From the NCBI GenBank assembly GCA_964225175.1, contig CAXQNK010000074.1, positions 1 to 56,026 on the forward strand: DNA of 56,026 bases. The letters are read 5' to 3'. Below the pieces are notes generated by a model that had not been told where the DNA came from, searched no databases, and was given only the letters and a program-made list of their open reading frames with translations. This stretch comes from WTJD01 sp964225175. GTDB lineage: Bacteria; Pseudomonadota; Gammaproteobacteria; Xanthomonadales; SZUA-36. A program made the position numbers and the translations under genes. Shown here piece by piece: positions 43,541-51,397 of this stretch; position 1 is the first letter of the stretch; the number at the start of each line of letters is the position of its first letter.

Positions 43541-46393
43541 TCAAGGCTCACGTGACGCTTCGAGCAGCGCCTCCTGCTGGTCCGTAAAGGCCTGGTAATG
43601 ACGCTGCCAGTCCGAGGGCTGACTCACCCGGGTCGCCTGTACCGCCGTGACCTTGTACTCGGGACAGTTCGTAGCCCAATCTGAATTCTCGGTAGTTACG
43701 ACGTTGGCCCCGGTCAGCGGGAAGTGAAACGTCGTGTAGACCACGCCCGGTTGTACGCGCGGGGTCACGACTGCCCGCAAGACAGTATCACCCGCTCTGC
43801 TTTCCACGCCGACCCAATCTCCGTCGTTGATGCCCCTGAATTCAGCATCCGAAGGATGAATTTCGAGAAGATCCTGATCCGCCCACTGGGAATTGGGCGT
43901 GCGTCGCGTCTGTGCGCCCACATTGTATTGGCTGAGAATGCGCCCGGTGGTCAGCAGCAGGGGATATTTTCGGGTGGTACGTTCATCAGTAGGCACGAAA
44001 CCTGTGATGGCGAAATAACCTTTACCACGCACAAATTCATGGGTGTGCATGGTCGGCGTTCCAACCGGTGCCTCATCATTACAGGGCCACTGGATGCTGC
44101 CGAGCTGGTCGAGCTTCTCGTAAGTCACGCCGGCAAATGTCGGGGTGAGCCGCGCAATCTCATCCATGATTTCCGATGGATGGCTGTAGTTCATGGGATA
44201 ACCCAGAGCGTTGGAGAGGGCCATTGTCACCTCCCAATCCGCCAAGCCCGGAAGCGGCTCAATCACCTGGCGCACCGGTGAGATGCGGCGCTCAGCATTG
44301 GTGAACGTCCCGCTTTTCTCCAGGAAAGAGGAGCCCGGGAGGAATACGTGGGCAAAACGCGCCGTTTCGTTGAGGAAAATGTCCTGCACGATCAGGCATT
44401 CCATCGAGGTCAGTGCCGACTCCACGTGCTGCGTGTTGGGATCAGATTGCGCCACGTCTTCACCCTGCACGTAGAGCGCCTTGAAATGACCGGCAATCGC
44501 TCCGTCAAACATGTTGGGAATGCGTAATCCGGGCTCGGCCTGCAGGTTTGCGCCCCATTCATTCTCGAACAGGGCTCGCACCTCAGGATCGGAAACGTGA
44601 CGATAACCGGGCAGTTCATGCGGAAACGAGCCCATGTCGCAGGAGCCCTGCACATTGTTCTGGCCTCGCAGCGGATTAACCCCGACACCCTCACGCCCAA
44701 GATTTCCGGTGGCCATCGCCAGGTTGGCAATGCCCATCACCATGGTAGAACCCTGGGTGTGCTCGCTGACCCCGAGGCCGTAGTAGATTGCGCCATTGCC
44801 CGCCTCGGCATAAAGGCGCGCCGCGGCACGCAGCGTCTCTGGATCGATGCCGGTGGCCGAGGCTGTGGCCTCAGGAGAGTTTTCTTCAGCAAGGATAAAC
44901 GTACGCCATGTTTCGTAGGCCGGTTGCTCGCATCGCCGCGCTATGAACTCCTTATCCTCGAGGCCTTCACTGATGATGACGTGCGCCATCGCATTGACGA
45001 AAGCGACGTTGGACCCGGGCAATAACTGCAAATGATGGTCTGCCCGGACATGCGGCCCGTCGACAATTTCGATTTTACGTGGATCGACTACGATCAGTCG
45101 CGCCCCTTCCCGCAGGCGGCGTTTTAGACGCGAGGCAAACACTGGATGTGCGTCAGTCGGGTTGGCGCCGATCACCATCACCACATCGGCTTTGGCCACG
45201 GAGTTGAACGCCTGTGTTCCGGCTGACTCTCCGAGCGTCGTCTTAAGTCCATATCCCGTTGGCGAATGGCACACACGTGCACAGGTGTCGACGTTATTAT
45301 TCCCAAATCCCGCGCGCACCAGTTTCTGAACGAGATAGGTTTCCTCGTTGGTGCAACGCGAAGAGGTGATTCCGCCAATGCTGTTGGGCCCGTATTTCGC
45401 CTGAATTTCTCTTAACCGACGGGCTGAATAGGCAATCGCCTCGTCCCAGCTCACTTCTTTCCAGGGGTCATCAATAGAATCCCGAATCATGGGTTGGGTA
45501 ATCCGGTCCTTGTGGGTGGCATAACCCCAGGCAAATCGACCTTTGACACAGGCATGGCCCTCGTTGGCCTTGCCCTCCTTGAAGGGCGTCATACGCACGA
45601 CCTCACCGCCACGGGTCTCGGCCTGGAAGCTACAACCCACCCCGCAATACGCGCAAGTGGTCACGGTCGCGGCATCGGGCAGGCCTGCCTCGAGCACAGA
45701 CTTGTCTTCCAGCGCGGAGGTGGGGCAGGCCTCGACACATGCGCCGCAGGACACGCAATCTGAATCCATGAATGACTCTGACTGCCCAGCGACAATCTTT
45801 GACTCGAAACCACGTCCCTTGACGCTGAGCGCGAAAGTACCCTGGATATCCTCACAGGCACGGACGCACCGATAGCACACGATGCAAGCCGCGGGATCGA
45901 ACCTGAAATAGGGGTTTGAGAAATCCGGCGCCTCGGACTGGTGATTACCACCCTCGTTGCCATAGCGAGTCTCACCAACTTCCAGCCTGGCTGCCAGATC
46001 ATGCAGCGCGCACGCGCCTGCGCATTCGGCTGGATGATCGGACAGGTAGAGTTCGACCACGTTCCTGCGCAAACGGTCCAGCGTCTCTGAACGGGTCGCC
46101 ACGACCATCCCATCCTCGACAGGCGTGGTGCATGATGCCGGCGTGCCGCGACGTCCCTCGATCTCCACGAGACACACCCGGCAACTGCCAAATGCGTCGA
46201 GCGTATCGGTCGCACACAACTTGGGGACTTCGATCCCGGCCAGTTCTGCAGCGCGCATCACGGAGGTTCCCGCAGCCACCGAGACCGTGCGTCCATCCAC
46301 GCAAAGCGTCACGGACTGCTCAGCGCCAAGGGGGGCCGGCGTGCCCAGGTCGGGCTGGGGCCGGTAGGGTTTTAAGTCGATCATCGAAGCCAT
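43541..46393 (-). CDS. fdsA: NAD-dependent formate dehydrogenase alpha (catalytic) subunit
   Basis: Molybdenum bis-MGD subunit oxidising formate to CO2. The 950 residues begin with a 2Fe-2S domain (CATDTLDAFGSCRVC and later SCTTP), then the NuoG-type His/Cys cluster region, two ferredoxin motifs (CIVCYRCVRACED, CVSCGACVEACP), the Mo/4Fe-4S start CAYCGVGCSF, and the catalytic Cys and His in CARVCHSPTGYG near residue 385. A Cys, not selenocysteine, is used. In the third cluster region the usual H-x3-C-x2-C-x5-C is reduced to HPAECAGACALH (residues 120-131), one Cys short. FdsB precedes by 13 bases and fdhD follows. Confidence 0.96.
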   Translation of the reverse strand: MASMIDLKPYRPQPDLGTPAPLGAEQSVTLCVDGRTVSVAAGTSVMRAAELAGIEVPKLCATDTLDAFGSCRVCLVEIEGRRGTPASCTTPVEDGMVVATRSETLDRLRRNVVELYLSDHPAECAGACALHDLAARLEVGETRYGNEGGNHQSEAPDFSNPYFRFDPAACIVCYRCVRACEDIQGTFALSVKGRGFESKIVAGQSESFMDSDCVSCGACVEACPTSALEDKSVLEAGLPDAATVTTCAYCGVGCSFQAETRGGEVVRMTPFKEGKANEGHACVKGRFAWGYATHKDRITQPMIRDSIDDPWKEVSWDEAIAYSARRLREIQAKYGPNSIGGITSSRCTNEETYLVQKLVRAGFGNNNVDTCARVCHSPTGYGLKTTLGESAGTQAFNSVAKADVVMVIGANPTDAHPVFASRLKRRLREGARLIVVDPRKIEIVDGPHVRADHHLQLLPGSNVAFVNAMAHVIISEGLEDKEFIARRCEQPAYETWRTFILAEENSPEATASATGIDPETLRAAARLYAEAGNGAIYYGLGVSEHTQGSTMVMGIANLAMATGNLGREGVGVNPLRGQNNVQGSCDMGSFPHELPGYRHVSDPEVRALFENEWGANLQAEPGLRIPNMFDGAIAGHFKALYVQGEDVAQSDPNTQHVESALTSMECLIVQDIFLNETARFAHVFLPGSSFLEKSGTFTNAERRISPVRQVIEPLPGLADWEVTMALSNALGYPMNYSHPSEIMDEIARLTPTFAGVTYEKLDQLGSIQWPCNDEAPVGTPTMHTHEFVRGKGYFAITGFVPTDERTTRKYPLLLTTGRILSQYNVGAQTRRTPNSQWADQDLLEIHPSDAEFRGINDGDWVGVESRAGDTVLRAVVTPRVQPGVVYTTFHFPLTGANVVTTENSDWATNCPEYKVTAVQATRVSQPSDWQRHYQAFTDQQEALLEASREP

Positions 46394-46406
46394 GGTTCAA
46401 TCCTCG

Positions 46407-47951
46407 TCACTCGCCAGGCTTAATCCCGAAATCCTCCGGGAAATGCTTGAGGGCGCTGCGCACAGGGTAAGGCGTTAAACCACCCATGGCACACAATGAG
46501 CCCTCAACCATCGTCTCGCAAAGCTCTTCAAGCAAGGCCAACTGCTCCAGGCGTTGCTCGTTATTCCTAATTTTATCAATGATTTCCACACCACGCACGG
46601 AGCCCACCCGGCAGGGTGTGCATTTTCCGCAAGATTCGACCGCGCAAAACTCCATCGCAAACCGCGCCTGCTTGGACATATCCACGGTATCGTCAAACAC
46701 CACAACCCCCCCATGCCCGAGCATGCCACCCGCCTCGGTCATCGCCTCATAGTCCAGTTCAGTTTCCCAGAGCGACGGTGGCAAATAAGTGCCCAATGGT
46801 CCGCCGACCATTGCCGCGCGCGCAGGCCGACCGCTTGCTGTTCCCCCACCGAGATCCTCGATCAATTCTCTCAGAGTCAGGCCAAAAGGCATTTCGACCA
46901 GCCCACCCCGCTGAATGTTGCCGGCCAGCTGCGCCGTCAGGGTCCCACGCGAGCGGCCCGTGCCAAAGGCCTGATAATGCTCCGCGCCTTCGGCCAGGAT
47001 GGTGCTGACCGCACCCAGTGTCAGCACGTTGTTGACCACGGTCGGCTGCCCGAAAAGCCCTTTAATTGCAGGCAGTGGTGGCTTGAACCGAACCAGGCCC
47101 CTTTTGCCTTCCAGGCTCTCCAGCATCGAGGTCTCTTCTCCGCAGATGTAAGCCCCTGCCCCAAGGCGGACTTCCAACTCAAAGCGCCGCCCCGAGCCGC
47201 GCAGGTCGGAGCCCAGATAACCCGCCTCATAAGCCAATGATATCGCCTGCTCCAGCGTTCGCAGGGCACGCGGATATTCGGAGCGTAAATAGATATAGCC
47301 CTGCGCGGCACCCACCGCGAGTCCGGCGATGGTCATGCCCTCGACAAGCTGATAGGGGTCGGCTTCCATCAGGAGGCGATCTGCGAATGTGCCAGAGTCG
47401 CCCTCATCGGCATTGCAACAGATATATTTCTCTTCGCTCTCCGCATCCAGAACGGTCTGCCATTTGATGCCCGTTGGAAAGGCAGCCCCGCCGCGGCCGC
47501 GAAGGCCAGAGGCCTTGATTTCATCGACAATGGCCTGCTGTGACATGCCCAAAGCTCGATCGAATCCCAGATAACCGCCATGCGCTCGATAGTCATCCAG
47601 AGATACCGGGTCGATGATCCCGGCGCGTTTGAAGGTGAGTCGCTCCTGGCTAGCGAACCAGGGCAATTCATCCACCCGACCCACTGCTTTCGGGTGATCG
47701 CAATCACCGGGAAATCCGGCGTCGAACAGATCAGCCACGTCTTCGACCGAAACCGCGCCGAATCCTTGTCGTCCCTCGCCCGTAGCCACCTCCACGAGCG
47801 GTTCAAGCCAGAAGGCACCGCGTGACCCACTGCGGACCAGCTCTATTTCGATACCCCGCACGGAGGCCTGGGCTGCTAACTCGACAGCGACACCATCTGC
47901 ACCCAGAGCACACGCCGTCGTGTCTGTTGGCACGAAAACCCTGACGGTCAT
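46407..47951 (-). CDS. fdsB: NAD-dependent formate dehydrogenase beta (diaphorase) subunit
   Basis: FMN- and Fe-S-containing subunit that reduces NAD with electrons from FdsA, homologous to NuoF. The 514 residues include an N-terminal thioredoxin-like domain (about 1-110) without its Cys set, the NADH site SGLRGRGGAAFPTGIKW near residue 147, FMN-region NADEGDSGTFADR and GAGAYICGEETSMLESLEG, and the cluster ESCGKCTPCRVG with the final Cys in SLCAMGG. The ATG at 47951 overlaps the fdsG stop (ATGA), giving coupled translation. Confidence 0.97.
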   Translation of the reverse strand: MTVRVFVPTDTTACALGADGVAVELAAQASVRGIEIELVRSGSRGAFWLEPLVEVATGEGRQGFGAVSVEDVADLFDAGFPGDCDHPKAVGRVDELPWFASQERLTFKRAGIIDPVSLDDYRAHGGYLGFDRALGMSQQAIVDEIKASGLRGRGGAAFPTGIKWQTVLDAESEEKYICCNADEGDSGTFADRLLMEADPYQLVEGMTIAGLAVGAAQGYIYLRSEYPRALRTLEQAISLAYEAGYLGSDLRGSGRRFELEVRLGAGAYICGEETSMLESLEGKRGLVRFKPPLPAIKGLFGQPTVVNNVLTLGAVSTILAEGAEHYQAFGTGRSRGTLTAQLAGNIQRGGLVEMPFGLTLRELIEDLGGGTASGRPARAAMVGGPLGTYLPPSLWETELDYEAMTEAGGMLGHGGVVVFDDTVDMSKQARFAMEFCAVESCGKCTPCRVGSVRGVEIIDKIRNNEQRLEQLALLEELCETMVEGSLCAMGGLTPYPVRSALKHFPEDFGIKPGE

Positions 47952-48412
47952 TGGTCATCACCCCCAATCAGGCGATCAAACTTTTCCGGCGTGACGCGGG
48001 CATGGACTTCGTCGCCGATGCGTACCGAGGGTGAACAAGCGCAATTGCCCAAGCAATAGACCGGTTCGAGCGTAAAGCGCCCGTCCGGCGTGGTATCGCC
48101 GTAATCTATGCCCAGCCGGTCACGCACATGCGCTTCGAGCGCCTCTGAGCCCATGGCCTGACAGGCTTCTGCGCGGCAGAGTTGAACCACGGTGTCTCCG
48201 GCCGGCACGCTGCGAAAGTCATGGTAAAAAGTCATCATTCCATGCACCTCTGCGCGGGACAGGTTCAAACCCTTGGCGAGCATCGAGACGGCCTCACCCG
48301 GTATATAACCCAGCGCGTGCTGAACCGCATGCAAAAGGGGTAACAGCCCCCCCGGAACCGTTGCGTAACGGTCCAGCAACCGCTCGATGGTCTGTTCGGA
48401 TTCAGAATTCAA
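47948..48412 (-). CDS. fdsG: NAD-dependent formate dehydrogenase gamma subunit
   Basis: NuoE-like 2Fe-2S thioredoxin-fold subunit of 154 residues. The cluster ligands are visible as CRAEACQ (Cys-x4-Cys) and CLGNCAC (Cys-x3-Cys). HAVQHALGYIPGEAV and MMTFYHDFRSVPAGD are typical of the helical front. Translation begins at a TTG (48412) with GGGAG seven bases upstream. First gene of the fdsGBA-fdhD-fdsD-mobA-moaB-moeA-fhs run. Confidence 0.95.
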   Translation of the reverse strand: MNSESEQTIERLLDRYATVPGGLLPLLHAVQHALGYIPGEAVSMLAKGLNLSRAEVHGMMTFYHDFRSVPAGDTVVQLCRAEACQAMGSEALEAHVRDRLGIDYGDTTPDGRFTLEPVYCLGNCACSPSVRIGDEVHARVTPEKFDRLIGGDDQ

Positions 48413-48450
48413 AGCCTCGCTCCCGAAGCACCCTTGGTGAGAGAGCCATT

Positions 48451-48479
48451 ATCTTAGGACGCTGTGCCCCATGCTGCAA
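48451..48479 (-). promoter_or_regulatory. Candidate sigma-70 promoter for the fds operon
   Basis: Minus-strand TTGCAG (-35, 48474-48479), 17-base spacer and TAAGAT (-10, 48451-48456). The start would leave a leader of about 32 bases before the fdsG TTG. Matches are moderate (three and four of six) but spacing is ideal. Confidence 0.4.
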
Positions 48480-48511
48480 AGAGAATCTTATCGCGGGCCC
48501 GTTTCGATGCT

Positions 48512-48517
48512 TACAAT
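48512..48517 (+). promoter_or_regulatory. Candidate -10 box placing transcription start at the LhgO-like ATG
   Basis: TACAAT ends five bases before the ATG at 48523, and no Shine-Dalgarno precedes that ATG. Together these suggest a leaderless transcript. The -35 region is weak (TTATCG at 18 bp). Confidence 0.3.
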
Positions 48518-48522
48518 AGTTC

Positions 48523-49641
48523 ATGGCAAGCGAAAAACTAGAGACCGTCGTGATCGGTGGCGGTGTCGTCGGACTGGCGATAGCCCTCGAATTATCCCGC
48601 TCCGGGCGCGAGGTCTGGCTGCTCGAGGCCAACCAGCACATCGGCATGGAAACCAGCGCGCGAAATTCCGAGGTTATCCACGCCGGCTTGTACTACGAAC
48701 CCACATCCTTGAAGGCGCGAAGCTGTATCAGGGGCGGCGCATCGCTGTTTGCATATTGCGTGGCAAAGTCGATCCCGCATCGCCGGGTCGGTAAACTGGT
48801 GCTTGCCAACGGCCAGGGTCAGCGTGAACGTCTCGAAGCCCTCTATGCCAATGCGATCAACTCTGGCGTGACGGGTCTCGAAATACTCGACAGACAATCG
48901 CTTGCGAGCAGGGAACCTGCGGTGCGAGCCGACGCTGCATTGTGGTCTCCCAACACAGGAATTATCGACAGTCATAGCTTGCTGCTCGCCCTGAGGTCAG
49001 ACCTCGAGTCGGCCGGCGGCCAGGTCGCATGCAAAAGCAGGGTAAGGCGCGGATATTGCAGCGACGAGGGCATTCCTCTGGAGGTCACGGTCGACGAGAA
49101 CCACACCATGACAAGTCACGCGAGAGAGGTGGTCAATGCCGCCGGGCTGGGCGCCGTTTCACTCGCCCGGCGACTCGAAGGTGTGACCTCCAGGAGTATT
49201 CCACAACAGCACTTAAGTCGTGGTCATTATTTTGTTTATCGCGGCCAGTCACCGTTCGCTCACCTCGTTTATCCACTCCCGGACAAAAACGGCCTGGGCA
49301 TTCACGGCACACTGGACCTCGCTGGCCGATTGCGGTTTGGACCAGACGCACAACCAGTCGAGCACATTGACTATCGTTTCGATGAAAATCTCAGAGCCGA
49401 TTTTGTGTCCGCAATTCAGCGCTGGTATCCCGAGATCCAGTCCGCGGACCTGCTTGCCGGCTACACCGGCATCAGGCCTCGCCTCGGTGGACCGGACACG
49501 GGGTTCCACGATTTCCTGATTCAGGGCGAAGCTCAACATAGCGTGACCGGACTCGTGCAGCTGTTCGGCATCGAGTCGCCCGGACTGACCGCGAGCCTGG
49601 CGTTGGCGGAAACGGTGCGCGAACGACTTGCAACAGGCTGA
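48523..49641 (+). CDS. FAD-dependent oxidoreductase, L-2-hydroxyglutarate oxidase-like (DAO family)
   Basis: A 372-residue DAO-fold flavoprotein. FAD motif VVIGGGVVGLAIALELSRSG near the start, then TSARNSEVIHAGLYYEP, typical of L-2-hydroxyglutarate dehydrogenase/oxidase (LhgO), NAAGLGAVSLARR, and the C-terminal GYTGIRPRLGGPD with FGIESPGLTASLALAE. It may oxidise L-2-hydroxyglutarate, a repair or lysine-degradation intermediate, feeding electrons to quinone. Divergent from fdsG and convergent with the RetSat-like gene ten bases downstream. Substrate is by family resemblance only. Confidence 0.88.
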   Translation: MASEKLETVVIGGGVVGLAIALELSRSGREVWLLEANQHIGMETSARNSEVIHAGLYYEPTSLKARSCIRGGASLFAYCVAKSIPHRRVGKLVLANGQGQRERLEALYANAINSGVTGLEILDRQSLASREPAVRADAALWSPNTGIIDSHSLLLALRSDLESAGGQVACKSRVRRGYCSDEGIPLEVTVDENHTMTSHAREVVNAAGLGAVSLARRLEGVTSRSIPQQHLSRGHYFVYRGQSPFAHLVYPLPDKNGLGIHGTLDLAGRLRFGPDAQPVEHIDYRFDENLRADFVSAIQRWYPEIQSADLLAGYTGIRPRLGGPDTGFHDFLIQGEAQHSVTGLVQLFGIESPGLTASLALAETVRERLATG

Positions 49642-49651
49642 ACCCAATGGC

Positions 49652-51274
49652 TCAGCCGCCACCCAGCATGCGACGCGCCAACCCCAAACCCTTCAGTCCA
49701 CCCAACTGCACGGCCGTCAGCAAGCCGCCCAGCATCGCGCCGGATACACCGCAGGTGACCACGTCCTGCCCGGTCAAATACAGGCCGCGAATCGTCGTTT
49801 TCGGACGTAACCAGGATTGTTCAAAACGTTGCGGATCGTGATCGAGCCCATAGATTTCACCCTTGCCGTAGCGGCAAAAATGTGCTGTTGAAAGCGAAGT
49901 GGACAATTCGGTGTAATCCACCTGACCACGCAGATGCGGGAAATGCTCGTAGAGCGCCTCCAGCAGGCGTTGCGAAAGACGCTCTTTGAGGGCTTCATAA
50001 TCTTCACCACGTTTCCCCCAGGTCGTGTTTTCCCAGGGTGCAAACCACTCATGCGGACCGGGCGCAACGATTTCGATGGTGGCGCGCCCAGGATATCGAG
50101 ACTCAAAACTCGGGTCTTTCGCCGATGGGAAAGAGATGTAAATCAGCGGCAAATCCGCCTCCGGATCATGCTCGAAGGCGGCAATATCGGCCTCGTAGTG
50201 TGCGCTGGGATAAATCCAGTAATTGGTTCGGGGCAAGCCCAGGCGTTCCGCGGTATCTTTCAAACCGATGTACAGGCACATGCTCGCCATCGAGGGTCGC
50301 ACCCTGCTCATTCGTTCGAGGTAATGCGCCCGCTCGGGCAAGCGATCGGCCAGCAATGCGCCAAAGGTGTTTTGCACACCGGCATTGCTGATCACGATCG
50401 GGGCATCGATTTCGTGACCGTCTGCCATGCGCACACCGCTCACCCGGCCATTTTCCACGCGGATTTCATCGACACAGGCATAGGTGAAGACCTCACCTCC
50501 CGCGGCCCGGATAACGGGCAGGATGGTCTCGGCCATCCGTGATGAACCACCGACAGGGTAATACCCACCATGCAGGTAATGCCTGGCGATCAGCGAATGA
50601 ATGATAAAGCTGGAACGAGCGGGCGGAAGGCCACAGTCACCCCACTGCCCGGTCAGCACAGCGATGAGATCCTGGTTCGAGGTCAGAGTCTCAAGAACGT
50701 CTCGTGTTGTCCGGAAAAAATAACCCGGTGCCCGGCGCCGCTGACGCCATCGCATTAGGCGAGCCAGGCCAGCGGGCATAATTTTCGCAAGCGTATGCCA
50801 GCGCATCTCGCGCGACACTTCAGCAAGGTATTCAAAGTAGGTGTCTATCGCGCCGGTTTCAGCTGGAAAGGCATCGATCAGCGCCTTGCGATACGCCGTC
50901 TTGCCGGCCACCAGGTCGTAGGACTGGGCTCCCAGGAATATTCGGTCAAAATTTTCATCCATGGGTGCCCATTGAAGCTGAGCTTCAGTCACGTAATCGA
51001 AAAGCCTCCTGCCCAGGGTCTCGGGATGTCCAACGTCACCGATGTAATGGACGCCTACATCCCATTCGTAGCCGTTACGGTCATAGCTGTGCGTAAAGCC
51101 CCCCGCGGTGTAATGCTGCTCCAGCACACAGATTTTCTTGCCCATCTTGGCCAGGCAAGCGGCCGCGGTCAGGCCACCGATGCCTGAGCCCACCACCAGG
51201 GCATCGTACGGTCCATCAAGGCGATTTGCGCGGTAACGTCGGCCAATTCGGATGGTGCTGGGTTTCTTGCTCAT
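49652..51274 (-). CDS. RetSat/CrtISO-like FAD-dependent oxidoreductase
   Basis: A 540-residue flavoprotein of the phytoene desaturase/carotenoid isomerase/retinol saturase group. FAD motif ALVVGSGIGGLTAAACLAKMG, GGFTHSYDRNGYEWDVGVHY near residue 75, PVGGSSRMAETILPVI in the middle and LYLTGQDVVTCGVSGAMLGG at the C-terminus. No carotenoid biosynthesis genes are nearby, so a saturase acting on polyunsaturated isoprenoid or lipid substrates is as likely as carotenoid isomerisation. Stands alone, 123 bases downstream of the gamma-glutamyltransferase gene on the same strand. Confidence 0.87.
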   Translation of the reverse strand: MSKKPSTIRIGRRYRANRLDGPYDALVVGSGIGGLTAAACLAKMGKKICVLEQHYTAGGFTHSYDRNGYEWDVGVHYIGDVGHPETLGRRLFDYVTEAQLQWAPMDENFDRIFLGAQSYDLVAGKTAYRKALIDAFPAETGAIDTYFEYLAEVSREMRWHTLAKIMPAGLARLMRWRQRRRAPGYFFRTTRDVLETLTSNQDLIAVLTGQWGDCGLPPARSSFIIHSLIARHYLHGGYYPVGGSSRMAETILPVIRAAGGEVFTYACVDEIRVENGRVSGVRMADGHEIDAPIVISNAGVQNTFGALLADRLPERAHYLERMSRVRPSMASMCLYIGLKDTAERLGLPRTNYWIYPSAHYEADIAAFEHDPEADLPLIYISFPSAKDPSFESRYPGRATIEIVAPGPHEWFAPWENTTWGKRGEDYEALKERLSQRLLEALYEHFPHLRGQVDYTELSTSLSTAHFCRYGKGEIYGLDHDPQRFEQSWLRPKTTIRGLYLTGQDVVTCGVSGAMLGGLLTAVQLGGLKGLGLARRMLGGG

Positions 51275-51397
51275 CGGGGCACCTGTTCTCGCTGCTGACA
51301 GCGGGCAGTCTATCGGCCTTCAGACCGAGGCACAATCAGCCCCCATGGGCAATCAAACCGCCAGGGTTCCAACACGCTCCTACCAGCAGTCTTTCAA

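Noticed and set aside
45230..45300. Selenocysteine formate dehydrogenase
   Set aside because: The catalytic position in CARVCHSP is encoded by a normal Cys codon and there is no in-frame TGA.
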